Of a stretch of DNA of 64,000 nucleotides, positions 32,601 through 44,600 are shown in pieces. The notes under the pieces are model-generated. The model did not search any database, was not told where the DNA came from, and was given only the letters and a program-made list of their open reading frames with translations. Position 1 is the first letter of the stretch, and the number at the start of each line of letters is the position of its first letter. This DNA is from Paracentrotus lividus (Eukaryota; Echinodermata; Echinoidea; Camarodonta; Echinidae). The stretch covers positions 17,855,824 through 17,919,823 of the forward strand of contig CALNVZ010003430.1 of the NCBI GenBank assembly GCA_940671915.1, read 5' to 3'. The position numbers and the translations under genes were made by a program.

Positions 32601-35600
32601 AAATAGCACTTATAATGTGCCAACTATCTAGTCACCTATACTGTGGGTTAATTATAAAATATTGGATGCACTTGAGTGCAATATGAGATATATTCCACTC
32701 ATCAGTATGAATATTGCAAGAGTCGAAACCGAGTGCAATATTCATACTGATGAATGGAATTTATCTCATATTGCATGAAAGAGAAATCCAATATTATTAT
32801 TATTATACATTCAAACCATGACAACAACAGTGCTATCAGTTTAAACAAAAAAAGAGGTTTACTCACCTGTATCAAATCTGCCTGCTCCGATATGAAAAGG
32901 AGAATCTCACAAAATTCATGTGTAATAATATAGATTATTACATTTCATATTTTGTTTTCACAGCTTTTGATGGAACAACCTGGCACCCTCATAAACCAAT
33001 AGGCTTTGCAGTAGTTCTCTTGGACAACAGGGTCTATAATGCATTGACTAATGACAGAGGGAAGCTTGGGGTTAAGATTCCCAATATTCCTCTACAGGTT
33101 AGTATCTATTTTAAATTGATGGGTCAAGGGTCAATTTTCAATGTCATATTAAAATCATTCCCTTTCTGAATGAAAAATGCAAGAAAAAAACAAATGTTTT
33201 ACCCTTATTTTATTCTGAGTGGTAGTGTTACGTAAGTTCAATATAATGGAAAATTGTAATTTTAAAAATGATTTAGAGATTATACAGTTACAATCGAATA
33301 ACTATTATAGAAGATACTTCCTATGAAATTTGTATCTTGTTCTCATATTATATAGACAAAAAGGAGTTTTCCTATTCTGGATGTGCATTCTCTATTTCGT
33401 ATTGCTTAACTTCAGCATTTACATGTACTGTTTCAAATACTTACATTGTAGTTGACATAACTTTACCTGTTTGTATTACCTATAGTCTTGTGTTCTACCA
33501 AGTCATGGTAAGAAAACTCCTTCCATCTCTCTTGCACTTAGGCTGCTAACATCAAGGGTAAGTTCATGAGTTTTAATTATTTTGTTTTTTTAATAAAAAG
33601 AAGTCACAGAAATAGTAATATGAGTGCATTGTAATTTAGTATATCTGACATATATTCTAAATATCACTGTATTTTGGTACCCTTTGTTTGAATAAAGTTC
33701 ATCGTAAATTTTTATGAAACCCTGTATGCATGCAAAAATTTGTATTTCTCATCTCTCACAGAATTCATCTTAATTAACTTCATTATCATTTATGTTTTAT
33801 TCTCAAGTAGAATATATGTAGCGTATATGAGCCATCAAATAGATAATTACTGAAAGTGTGAATGTCAAGAGTAAATTTTTTTTTGATTTGCTGTAATATT
33901 AAAATGTTTCACTTTCCAACATTTAGCTTGTGCGGACTACTGTATCCAAATGTTTTGTAATTTTAATTTCTCTTTTTTTTTTACCCTTTAGGTTCCAGAT
34001 TCTTTACCATCCGTGTCTAAGTTGGACACTCTGCCGTCTGTGGATGGGTTTTCATCTCCTGAGACCCCTGGTGATCCGCTACCCCCAGTGGAACCAACCT
34101 GGGGAGGTTTGAACCCAGAACCTGCATACAGTCCACCTACCACACCTCTACCCCAACCACTCTATGATGTGGTGGTTATAGGCATGAGGAACAGACTGGT
34201 AAGTTGATGATTTTTCTGTTTGTTTACAGTGCCATACGCACAAAAGGGCTGACCTTTGGGTATACGATAGCCACTATTATTGTTATTATTTTAATCATTA
34301 TGATGGCGGCATGATATTTACTCTTCTGACAATTGCTGCATGCTTTATTTCGTCAAACATGTAGGTTCAGGGGTTAGGGTTGTAAAAGTGTTTTATTTTA
34401 GGCTTAGGGTCAGTTTTTGGATTGGGGTATTAGTCCAGGGTTGGGTTAGGTATTAGATTAGTGTATATGGAATTTACAGCTGGACAATGTTCGCCTGAGC
34501 ATACATTATGTCATGAAATCCATAATATGTTACATCATTCTTATATGTAAGCAGTGTCAAATTGATTACAGAATAATGAAGGGGTTGGAAGCAAGAGACA
34601 GACAGAGAGAGAGAGAGAGAAAGAGAGAGAAACAAAGCAATATGCAGAGAATGATAAAAGAAGGAGGATATATAGAAAAAGCTCACTCACATTAAATTAA
34701 TAAATGAGCTATTACAATCACTGACCAACTGTTATTGAGTTATTAATCATGCTACATATGTTGTACATTAAGTCAAATGTTTATATACTTTGCTTAATTA
34801 CTTTAAAACAAAAAAATATTTTGTGTGTACCAGGCAAAGACTTAGAAATTCATAGACACAGATAAAAAAAGAAAAAGAAGAAGATGTGTGATCCTGATCC
34901 CTTGTAGTAAGTGTTAAACTTTTGGATACATAACATGATTAATTGATATGAGACAGTCATTTTCATCTTATGTTTGATTTTGTTTTGATTATTGATCATT
35001 GTGTGTTTTTGGTAATTGTTCCTATAAATTTTACATTCCATCTATCTCTCCATATCTATGTGATTGTGGTAAAATTTCATTATGTATGTACAACATACTT
35101 AATAAAAAAATGCATGTAACTCTCTGATTTATTAATGTATTTAATATGAGAGGAACATGATGAATAGCTCCACAATGAATGATTTGAAATGATCAGGAAT
35201 TACTGTATAAGTGGTTTCTTTCGTGGGAGTTTTATTTTTCGCGAATTTCGCGAATCAGGATGCGACCGCGAATTCAACGTCTCGCGAAAAGGTTTTGAAC
35301 AGTACCGCGAATTTATCCATGCTAGAAAATGTTTTGAACTCCATGCGCTCCTGGAGCAGAGTTGTCTATGCAGCGCTATTAATAGCACACACAACGATAC
35401 GGCGCGATGCGTGGATGACTGGTATGTACAGTAGCTCAAATAAATACGGTCATAATGTCTCTTTTTTTAGATAGGAAAAGATGGATTAATATACTTTCTA
35501 GTTACTTTTAAGTCCAGATTTTGCCGACCGCAAATTTAACATCGCGCAAAAATGTTGGGACCCCCGCCAACCGCGAAAATATCTGTACGCGAAAAAAAAA

Positions 35601-38600
35601 CCACTTATACAATATTCTAATTTGGTGTATATTTGCATGAAAAACATAGTTTTTATTAATATGCATTCTGAATATGATTATTGCTAGAGTTTTGGAACTG
35701 AATTATTATATTTCGCAAGTCATAAATGGCAAGTTTGTAAAAAAAGTTTCCCACTTACAGATTACTTGTGATAAAGATCTACATATCCTGTGGTGAAGTT
35801 GGGGAGGAGACAGATTGGGGAGGAGACTTCATTCTTGTAATGGGCAGTTCCAAGGTAACGGAGTGACATTCAGAAGCAACATTTCAGCATTCAAACAAGT
35901 TTATCATCCATACTTTAATCTTTATGAACAAAGAAATGGTTCATGACAAAAGCTGATGGTACCCTCTTTTCAAAATGATAATTTTTTTTATAGTGATACT
36001 CTTAATTAATGAGATATGAATATTCATAATCATGGTTACGGAGTGACGCAAAATGGACATGCATATTTGAGCAGAAAACATTTTGCTTAAATTCTGTGAA
36101 ATTTAAATGGCTATCACAATTTTGAGTTATTGATTGGATTTTATGTTATTCTAGGTATAATATGCCACCTTGCATTAAAAAATTGGTTAAATATTTTGTT
36201 AATAGTGACTTAAAACTTGAACCCTTGTCTGGTTACGGAGTGACGGTTACGGAGTGACATCTGGTTTCCCGGTCTTTTTCGTGAGGAGAAATGCATTATA
36301 AAGAAATATTAATACCAAAGTTTGTTGGAGTAGACCATGACAATTACATTAAGCCAAAAAAATTGGCAAAAAGTGATGAGATATAAGAATTGGAGGCATT
36401 TAAAGCCCCATAGTCCCATACGTGCAAATTTGGGTTTGATAAATTATTCAGCGCAAGAATACTGAATGGCAATTTTTTAAAACTTAAATGATTGTTTGTA
36501 TTGTAAAGAAGCCTTTGTGGTAATTTTGCATTTTCAAAGGCACAGCGGCACATTAAAATTTCAGCTCCATGTCCTGTTTTGCTTGGAACTGCCCTAATCA
36601 GGCAATCAGATAAAAAGTCTCAATCAAATTTTAACACTATTCATTAGAAAATATCTTTGTTATCAAAAGTGCATGTAACTCAATAAACTGACTTTGTATA
36701 TTGCCATGGCCTTGCAATGATATTGACAAAGAAATTGTATGTTGATTTCTGACTTTTACAATTATTTTGAAATAATTACTCGTATACTGTTTTGAGATGG
36801 AACTTGGAAGGCTGCAAATATACATGGAAAACTGGTAAGGAGATTTTAGAGAAAAAAAGAAAGAAACAAGAAGAGATAATTAATATATATATATTTTTTA
36901 ATATTATAGAAATAAGCAACATGCCAATAAGAAGCACAATTTAGTTTTTCCAGATTTTATTTTGCCTTAAATATATATTTGTTTTTCATGTGAGAGATTA
37001 AAGTAAACATTCATTCAAGATTAATTTCAAATTTGTATTGCCCATACAAAATTTGTAATTTGACTTCTATGTGATTTACGTGCAATGTAAACTTTTACCT
37101 ACTTGAAATTTATTATGACAAATTATTATTTTGAGTTGTGCATGTAACATAAAGGGACAAGAGCGGAAAAGAAAGAGTGAGAGACAGAGTGGTAAAAAGA
37201 ATTGTGAAAATTTATAAGGAAATCCAATTATCTACTTCAATAATTATTCATTGATTATTGACACTCTGCTTGCTAAAATCAATTCTTCAATCTCACTTGT
37301 CATGCTCAATTCACCTGCTGGCAACAAAAGACAAGGTCTGACTTGTCCACTCTTTAAGAGGGGTGTTTAAATTCCCTCTCTATGGGCAGAATTATTTCAT
37401 CTATTACATTTGCATAATTCGCATAATTAGTTTTGTACCATCCTAAAGATCAGTTGCTGAGTTTGTTTTCAAGTAATCTTGGGTCTAAATTTATTATTTA
37501 CTTGTAAACAGGCAATCTTCACATGTAACAATAATTACAAAGCTGGGGAAACATCCATAATAAAATCTAAGTACACCCCTTTAAGGATAATGGATCAGTC
37601 CTATCTGCTTGGTTGCCCTGGCAGTGTGTAAACAGTGGGGACCCATTGACATGTAATCAATCCTACCTTGGGGGTTTTAGTGATCTTTGATCCTGAAGCT
37701 AGCTTTCTTCACTATGTGTGTGTGTGTGTGTTTGACTTTTCTTTCAAAAGAACCCTGATGAATAAGAAAAAAAGATTTAAGCCTGCTATTTTGTCATACT
37801 GTACTGTACTGTGTAGTGTATGTTGTGACGAGCGTGCGTGGATGGAACAGTATACGATCTTTATAATGTGTGTCTTGATAATCTTATTGTGCTATTTCTT
37901 GCCAAATTAGTGTAAATTGAAGTTGATTTGAAAGATTACTGGAATATGAGTGGAGGGGCATACTACAGGCCATTTACGGCCGATTTAGAAGTGAGTACTG
38001 TCTTGCTTGAACTTTTCAATGTTCTTAGAGTTAAAATGTTTCAGATTTCTGAATATTAAATTATTATCATCTGAAAAAAAAAGATATACATGTATATAAA
38101 AATCTGTACACGGATAGATTTGAGTAGTGCATGTGTGTAACTGATATTTGTAACAACTATAGTTTTACCAGGTCCATGTAGACTCACTTTTAAAATTCAG
38201 TTTTTATCAAAAAAATATCAAGAAATTTGTAGCACAGGATCTATCACTCTTATTTCAGAATTTAAGTTCATGCCATGCACATGGTGGTCATATCAATAGG
38301 GTGTTTCCATTACCTGCTACCCTGCTACACTTCCAATTTCTGCTATACACCTTTTTCAATTTGGACTCGACCATTTATCCCGTTTCTGTGATTGGCTATT
38401 TTGCTCATGAATATAGGCCTATCGCCACCTCTCCTGATAAATGTATTTGCATAAGAAGGAATGTAATTTTGTGTGCGTGTACTCTGTGTGGCGCGCGATA
38501 AACGTCACGCGAAAAATACGATACGAACTCGTAGGATTTTTACTGCCAAATCCTTGATCTGTAAACGCTTTTCTTCTCTTTATTCTATATTTATCATTTT

Positions 38601-41600
38601 CATCATTATCTGTTAATAATAAGGGCCGTCTAGATGCTTTCGATCGTTCTTAAATGTTGATTTCGGGAGACGTACATATGGTACTACAAAATACCGAGAC
38701 TTATTGTCTGAGAAGCGACAGCGCAGTGAGCAGCGTCACGAGCTCTTCATTTGAAAGTCGTGAGTTCAAATCCGAAAACCAACGGATTTTTTTTTTTTCT
38801 TCTTCTTCTTCTTCTTCTTGAGTTTGATTTTCTGACAGTCATTGACTGTCATTCACTTATTGAAAAACAGAAAAACAACCTTAAAACAGCAAGATTTTTT
38901 TTTTTCTTTAAGATGAATCAGATGTAAGCCCTTAAAGTGCAATGGACAGGATTTTTCTAGAGAGTTTAGCCCTATGTGAACCCCACTATTTTTTACCAGG
39001 CCCTGGTCCATCGTACCAGCCACAGTTGCGCCCACCCAAAAGAAAAAAAAAACAAACAACAACAAAAAAAAGAAAAAAATATTAAAAAAAAAAAAAATTA
39101 TTAACCAACATTAAATAACTTCTCCAGTGGATTTTTTTTTTTGGACATCCAGTTAAAAAAAACATTACTATTCTCGTTATCACACACGTTTAAAGAACAG
39201 TTCGAGCATCAATTGAATTGAGCGCGAGGCATAATTAATTGATTATTGATGGCACTCCAAAAGAAGGAAAAAAATTTAAAAATATACGATATAGATACAT
39301 CACAAAAGAGTTGATAATATGATATAATGAGTGTAATGATTATGAATAATATATAATGTTTATATAATATAATATAATAAATGGCTTTTTTTAGAGTAAA
39401 GCGTTAATGTGGTGACTTGTGACCTTTTTTACACTTGAGTGCTCAAAAAAAAAAAATCCACTGGAAAGTTTATAAATGGTGGTGAACTATTTTTTTATTT
39501 TTTTTTATTAATATTTCTCTTTTTTTTTTTTTTTTGGGGGGGGGGGGGGGGGGTGTTGAAAAAATAGTGGTTTCCCATAGGGCTAACTCTCTAAGAAATT
39601 CCTGTACTGCCACTTTAGGCTACACTGATTATCTTTAAAGAAAAAAAAATCTTATTTTAGGTTGTTTTTTTTTCTTTTCCAATAAGTGAATGACAGTCAA
39701 TGACTGTCAAGAAAATCAAAACTCAAGAAGAAGAAGAAGAATGAAAGAAAAAAAAAAAATCGCGTCGGTTTTCGGATTTGAACTCACGACTTTCAAATGA
39801 AGACTCGTGACGCTGCTCACTGCGCGGTCGCTTCTCAGACAACAAGTCCGTATTTGTAGTACCATATGTACGTCTCCCGAAATCAACATTTAAGAACGAT
39901 CGAAAGCATCTAGACGGCCTTCATTATTAAGATAATGATGAAATCATAAATAATAAATAAAGAGAAAGAAAAGCGTTTACAGATCAAGGATTTGGCAGTA
40001 AAAATCCTACGAGTCGTATCGTATTTTCGCTGACGTTTATGCGCGCCACAAAAGTACACGCACAAAATACATTCCTTCTTAGCAATACATTCCAGGAAAG
40101 GTGCGATAGGCCTATATCATGAGCAAAATAGCCAATCACAGAAACGGGATATAAATGGTCGAGTCCAAATTGAAAAAGGTGTATAGCAGAAATTGGAAGT
40201 GTAGCAGGGTAGCAGGTAATGGAAACACCCATATCAATATCATGAAAAGCAATTCTATCCCTTGGAAAGTTTTTCTTGGATTTAGACTATTTTCATAAAA
40301 TGGTGTATTTCAACATAACATTCCACTCTCATTTTGTTTTGATTTCTATGAATACTCTTCCTAGTACATCCAAAAGAAAAATCACTTCTTTACAATATGC
40401 ACAAATAATGTATTTACCAAAATTTATCTGAGCTACAGGAGACACCTAAATATTTATCGCATATTGATTTTAATATGGTCCACACAATATGTACATGATA
40501 TGCACTGGATTGCTGGTTTTTGTTTATGCAAGGTGTTATGTTTAATAAATAATGAATCTCCACCCACACATTGTAAATTATTAATCAGCTTTGACGATGA
40601 CACTCCCTGTACAGTTCCAGTTGTAATGATTTGTAAATTAAATTCATACTGATTGTATGCGGCCAAGTTTAATTAGTAATCATGCTAATGAGCATCTACT
40701 CGTACTGTGCCACTGCCAATGTTGCTATGGCATGGCCAATTCTATTTCTATTTTACTCGTTTATTTTCGTAATTATGGTTTTTGCCATTGTGCGTATTAA
40801 CTTTAATAACAATGTATGATTACCTATTGCTGTTATCTTTTGCTGCTTTTATTGATAGTGATAATTGTAAATTGTGAAAAATCCTATGTCAAATTCCCAA
40901 TTTCTCTCAAAAGGACGAATAAATTAATTTTAAATTTGTAAAATTGAATTGAATTATAGTTCTGAGTGACTGAGTGACTTCAAGTATAGATACTTTTAAA
41001 AATGAATATTGTATGTTGTAAAATCGATCTAAAAATGTGATGGTATTAAGGAAGACTCATTTGATATCAATAGTCTAAAATGTGTTTCATCCGACCTTTT
41101 CCCAAAATTTGTTCTACACCACAGTAATGTTTTTATTTAATTGTGAATGACTCAGCCTGACAATATTGCTTAATAATAATAATAATAATAATATATAGCA
41201 TTTAAAGTATGCAATATTCAGAGGTGCAGAGTTAAGTACAATGAAGGGAGGGGATTTATCTAAAATGGAACGAAAACAAATAGGTATGTTTTAAGACCGG
41301 ATTTGAATGATTCCAACGACCTATTGCGCTCACTGGAAGGAAGAGCATTCCAGAGAGCACGACACTACTAGCAAATACCTTTTCGCCAAATGAACATTTA
41401 ACTCTACGGTATTCTGAATTAAGGTCATTAAGATAATTAGGAGCACTCCAATTGACAATTTTCCGTGTTAGCATCAAAATCTTAAAGTTGATTTTTTATA
41501 TTTCCATCACAGTCCTTGAAAGATGATGATCTTCCACCCAGTGATGCTCTACAGAGTCTTCTGGATTCTAATCCTGAGGATAGGTTGGTTCAGCCTGGAG

Positions 41601-44600
41601 ACAAGACTACATCAACCAAAGGACTCATACCAACCAGACTCCCTCCTCCTTCTTCAAATAAACCACAGTAAGTTCATTAATAGGCTTCTGGATACAGTAT
41701 TTTCGTCCTAATCATATTTTAATTCGACTTAGATTCGACTTGGTTGACAGTACTTTATAAGGCACTGTTACATACTGCATGAGAAGATTGTTCTTATTTG
41801 TATGAATAAATCCCAGCCTGTAGAGAATTTTCACTAGCTACGTTTGCACAGAACCACTGGGGCTTCAATTCTCACGGTTTTGTAACATCAAGAATGGAAG
41901 TCTCTATTGCTAAATTTGGGTCGAGGGCACAAGGAGTGTGCATACAGTCATGTTATTCTTGATCAAAGTTTGGAAACCTTGAGTGGAGATTGTGCACACA
42001 TTGTTTGTATGTTAATGATGACTGGGTTATTCAGATTTATTTTACTGATATGTAGGCTTTCCATCATTACATTTGTTTTGAATGTTGTACTAAACAATCA
42101 TGTTAATTTAGAATTTGATTGTAGATCTATTTAAATTTGTGTTTATCCATAGATTGAAGGACCCCAAATCGCCTGACGGTGGTGGCCAAAATGACCAAAC
42201 ACTGATGAGCTTGATTGATTCTCAGCAGCGGGAGATCGAGAGCTACCGACAGGCCATGAAAAGAATGGGTGAGGAAGTCATCCAGCTACAGGATGCCCTC
42301 ACGAGGTTAGAGGCAGACAACTCTCGTCTCCGTCAGCAGGCCAACATGTATGAGGATACAACAAGAGCAATGGTGACTGATACTAAACTCGAGGGTATGA
42401 GCAAGGCAGAGATGCTGGATAAGTATGGTAAGTTTGTGCAGTTTTATCTTAGTTCTCCATGAAAACAAAAAAATGAGTTACTAGTAATTGGCAGGATAAA
42501 TTTTTTATCTGTTTATTTGTTTTTCTGAAACTAGAGATACCAGACTTTCTAATGATATCACATACCTGTAGGTAACAAAAGTATTTGCTTGTATGAAGTT
42601 GAATACCACATTTAGAGTAATGGTGGTGTCTCAATTGCATTGAATCAGGTTTGAGCTTGGTGTTAGACTAGTCATGGAGATGTCTCAGAGACATCTCCCA
42701 AGTCTCTGCAATTTCTCATGTGGCTCCATGGCCTCTCATGAGTCACAGAAAGATCGAATATGATCATATATGTGAGATTTTTTTTTTTACATCTCAGAGA
42801 CGTCTCAGAGACATCTCCAATTTTCTGAGTCTTTGAGACGTGAGATACCACCTTAAGAACTGTTAATGAAATCCCTTGCAGGAAAACCTGTTTCTCTCAT
42901 CACTGGGTCTGTTGTTCTTTTTGCAACATACTGGTGATGTGGAGTCATTGGGTCACAAAAGGAGCAGTCAGCCCATAATCAATGGCTTGAGAAAATCTGG
43001 AATATGTGTTTGGAGTTATCCTCACTGTTAAGTTTTTCATTGCCAATAGTTGGAAAGGAATTTACTTTTTATTTTGTAAGCCATTTAGTTCATTATTGCG
43101 GATTGAAATAATCGCTAGAGGGTATTCATTTGTCTCGCAATCTACTTTGGTCAACAAGGAAATTCGTGATCACTCTCGCAAAAAAGTGATCACTAGCTTA
43201 CAAGATCACGAGCTTTCGAGTGCCGCTGCAACTCTTTATCAAGTGACGAAAATTAACTGAAAACGTAGTCTATTTATTTAGCTAGTGATCACTTTTTTGC
43301 GAGAGTGATCACGAATTTCCTTGTTGACCATAGTAGATTGTGAGACAAATGAATACCCTCTAGCGATCATTTAGGGATTGCCCAAAAAACAAAACAAACA
43401 TGTGCAGCAATGAATATAACTATTTGTTTGATGGTAAATTAAACCAAAAATAATCACACAATCGCAAAAAATGTGCTCTTTTTTTTTATCTCATTAAAAA
43501 ATTGAGAATATTATCACATACTTTTTCACATTTCTTTTTTTTTAGTGTTTATCTACATGTTACTCACACTGGATAGAGATTGTGCAAAGTTATGTTACTT
43601 TTTTGTTTATTATGCAGTTACATTGAAGAGGTCACTTTCAAAGCAAGTTGCTGAAGCTGCAAACTACAGGGAAAAGCTTCTTCATGCACAGAATGATCTA
43701 ATAAAGGTAACACATATTTTGTTGCTCTTCTCTAGATACATATTCGTATATATAATCTACTTGCATGTTCTCTTTGAATGTACATGTAAGCTAAGACTGT
43801 TTGTTGAGCTGTTATTGTCGCTGACAGATATAATCAAGATTGACAGCTTAATTCTGCTGCATATTCAAATGTCAGTAAAATTCTGTTCTCTAACTGAGTA
43901 ACAATTTTGGCAATGTTTAAAGTTTTGTGAGGATATTTTAAAGTTGTTGAATTTGTGTTAACCCTTGTAAAAATAAAAGTTCTTAGGCCCATATTCTACC
44001 CCAAAGACTGAGTTTGTATGAGTTGCAAGTTTGTGCAAAGCTATTGTGCGATCCTTTTGTCCAACATCAGGCAAAAGGAGCACACAATAGCTTTGCTACT
44101 AGTACAAACTCAGTCTCCAGAATACGGGCCATAGAGTTTATTTGAAATTGTTTGATAGTGTATAGTCGACCATTTGAAAAGAGAGTTTATGCTTTAAAAA
44201 AATAATAAATGAAATGAGAATGCATTTTATTCTTGTTGTTATTTAAATAAAATGGCCTCCAAAATATTCATTAAAGAATGATTAAAAATTCAATTTTGTT
44301 TTTTCAGCACAATGATATTGAGAAGCGTTACCTGGACCAGCAGGAGGCGTTGCTATCTCAGTCAAAGCTCTTGCAAGAGCGACAGGAGAAGGTGAAGAAA
44401 CTAGAGCAGGCTTGTAGGGAACAGGAGAAAGCATTGGAGAAGATGGATAAAGCTCTAAAAGGAAAACTGGGCAAACAAGGGGTCCGATTCAAAGAAGGTA
44501 GGAACAATTATGTCACTTCTTGCAGGAGTTTTTGTCTGGTGTCTCAAGGTTTTATGCTGATCGGAAATCTTTCTTATCCCTGTTAAAGGCAGTACTGTAT

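Larger units (their letters stand above)
28161..33097 (+). other. CCDC33: CCDC33 exons 4-10: central C2 domains
   Basis: Residues 239-575. Exons 4-6 encode a recognisable C2 fold: EDVLVIVHAASGLTAL (first strand and loop), PRPYVLG, SPLWEDVICCKIP (the typical 'NPVWNE' position), then LKLRIVDQ. Exons 7-10 encode a second one: IHLYVTVYRKQ, PKWDHSFIFCHERE, VVVELYDVNS, KPIGFAVVLLDN. The sole aspartates at loop positions do not form a full calcium site, so these may be calcium-independent C2 domains. Confidence 0.75.
34199..41512 (+). other. CCDC33 intron 11 (7.3 kb), host of several inserts
   Basis: Donor at 34199, acceptor at 41511-41512, phase 0. Contains an AG microsatellite (34604-34632), elements at 35201-35614, 35842-36594 and 38299-40230, an AAT run and repeat relic at 41175-41480, and otherwise unique AT-rich sequence. 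I searched candidate acceptors (for example 35755) and found frames closed by stops. Confidence 0.6.

Noticed and set aside
35756..35860. Extra CCDC33 exon after the acceptor CACTTACAG
   Set aside because: In the required phase the frame stops after about 11 codons (ITCDKDLHILW-stop), and it adjoins a transposon.
38705..38785. Functional tRNA gene
   Set aside because: B box is good but no acceptor or anticodon stems pair convincingly; it sits in a transposon arm and is repeated in the other arm.
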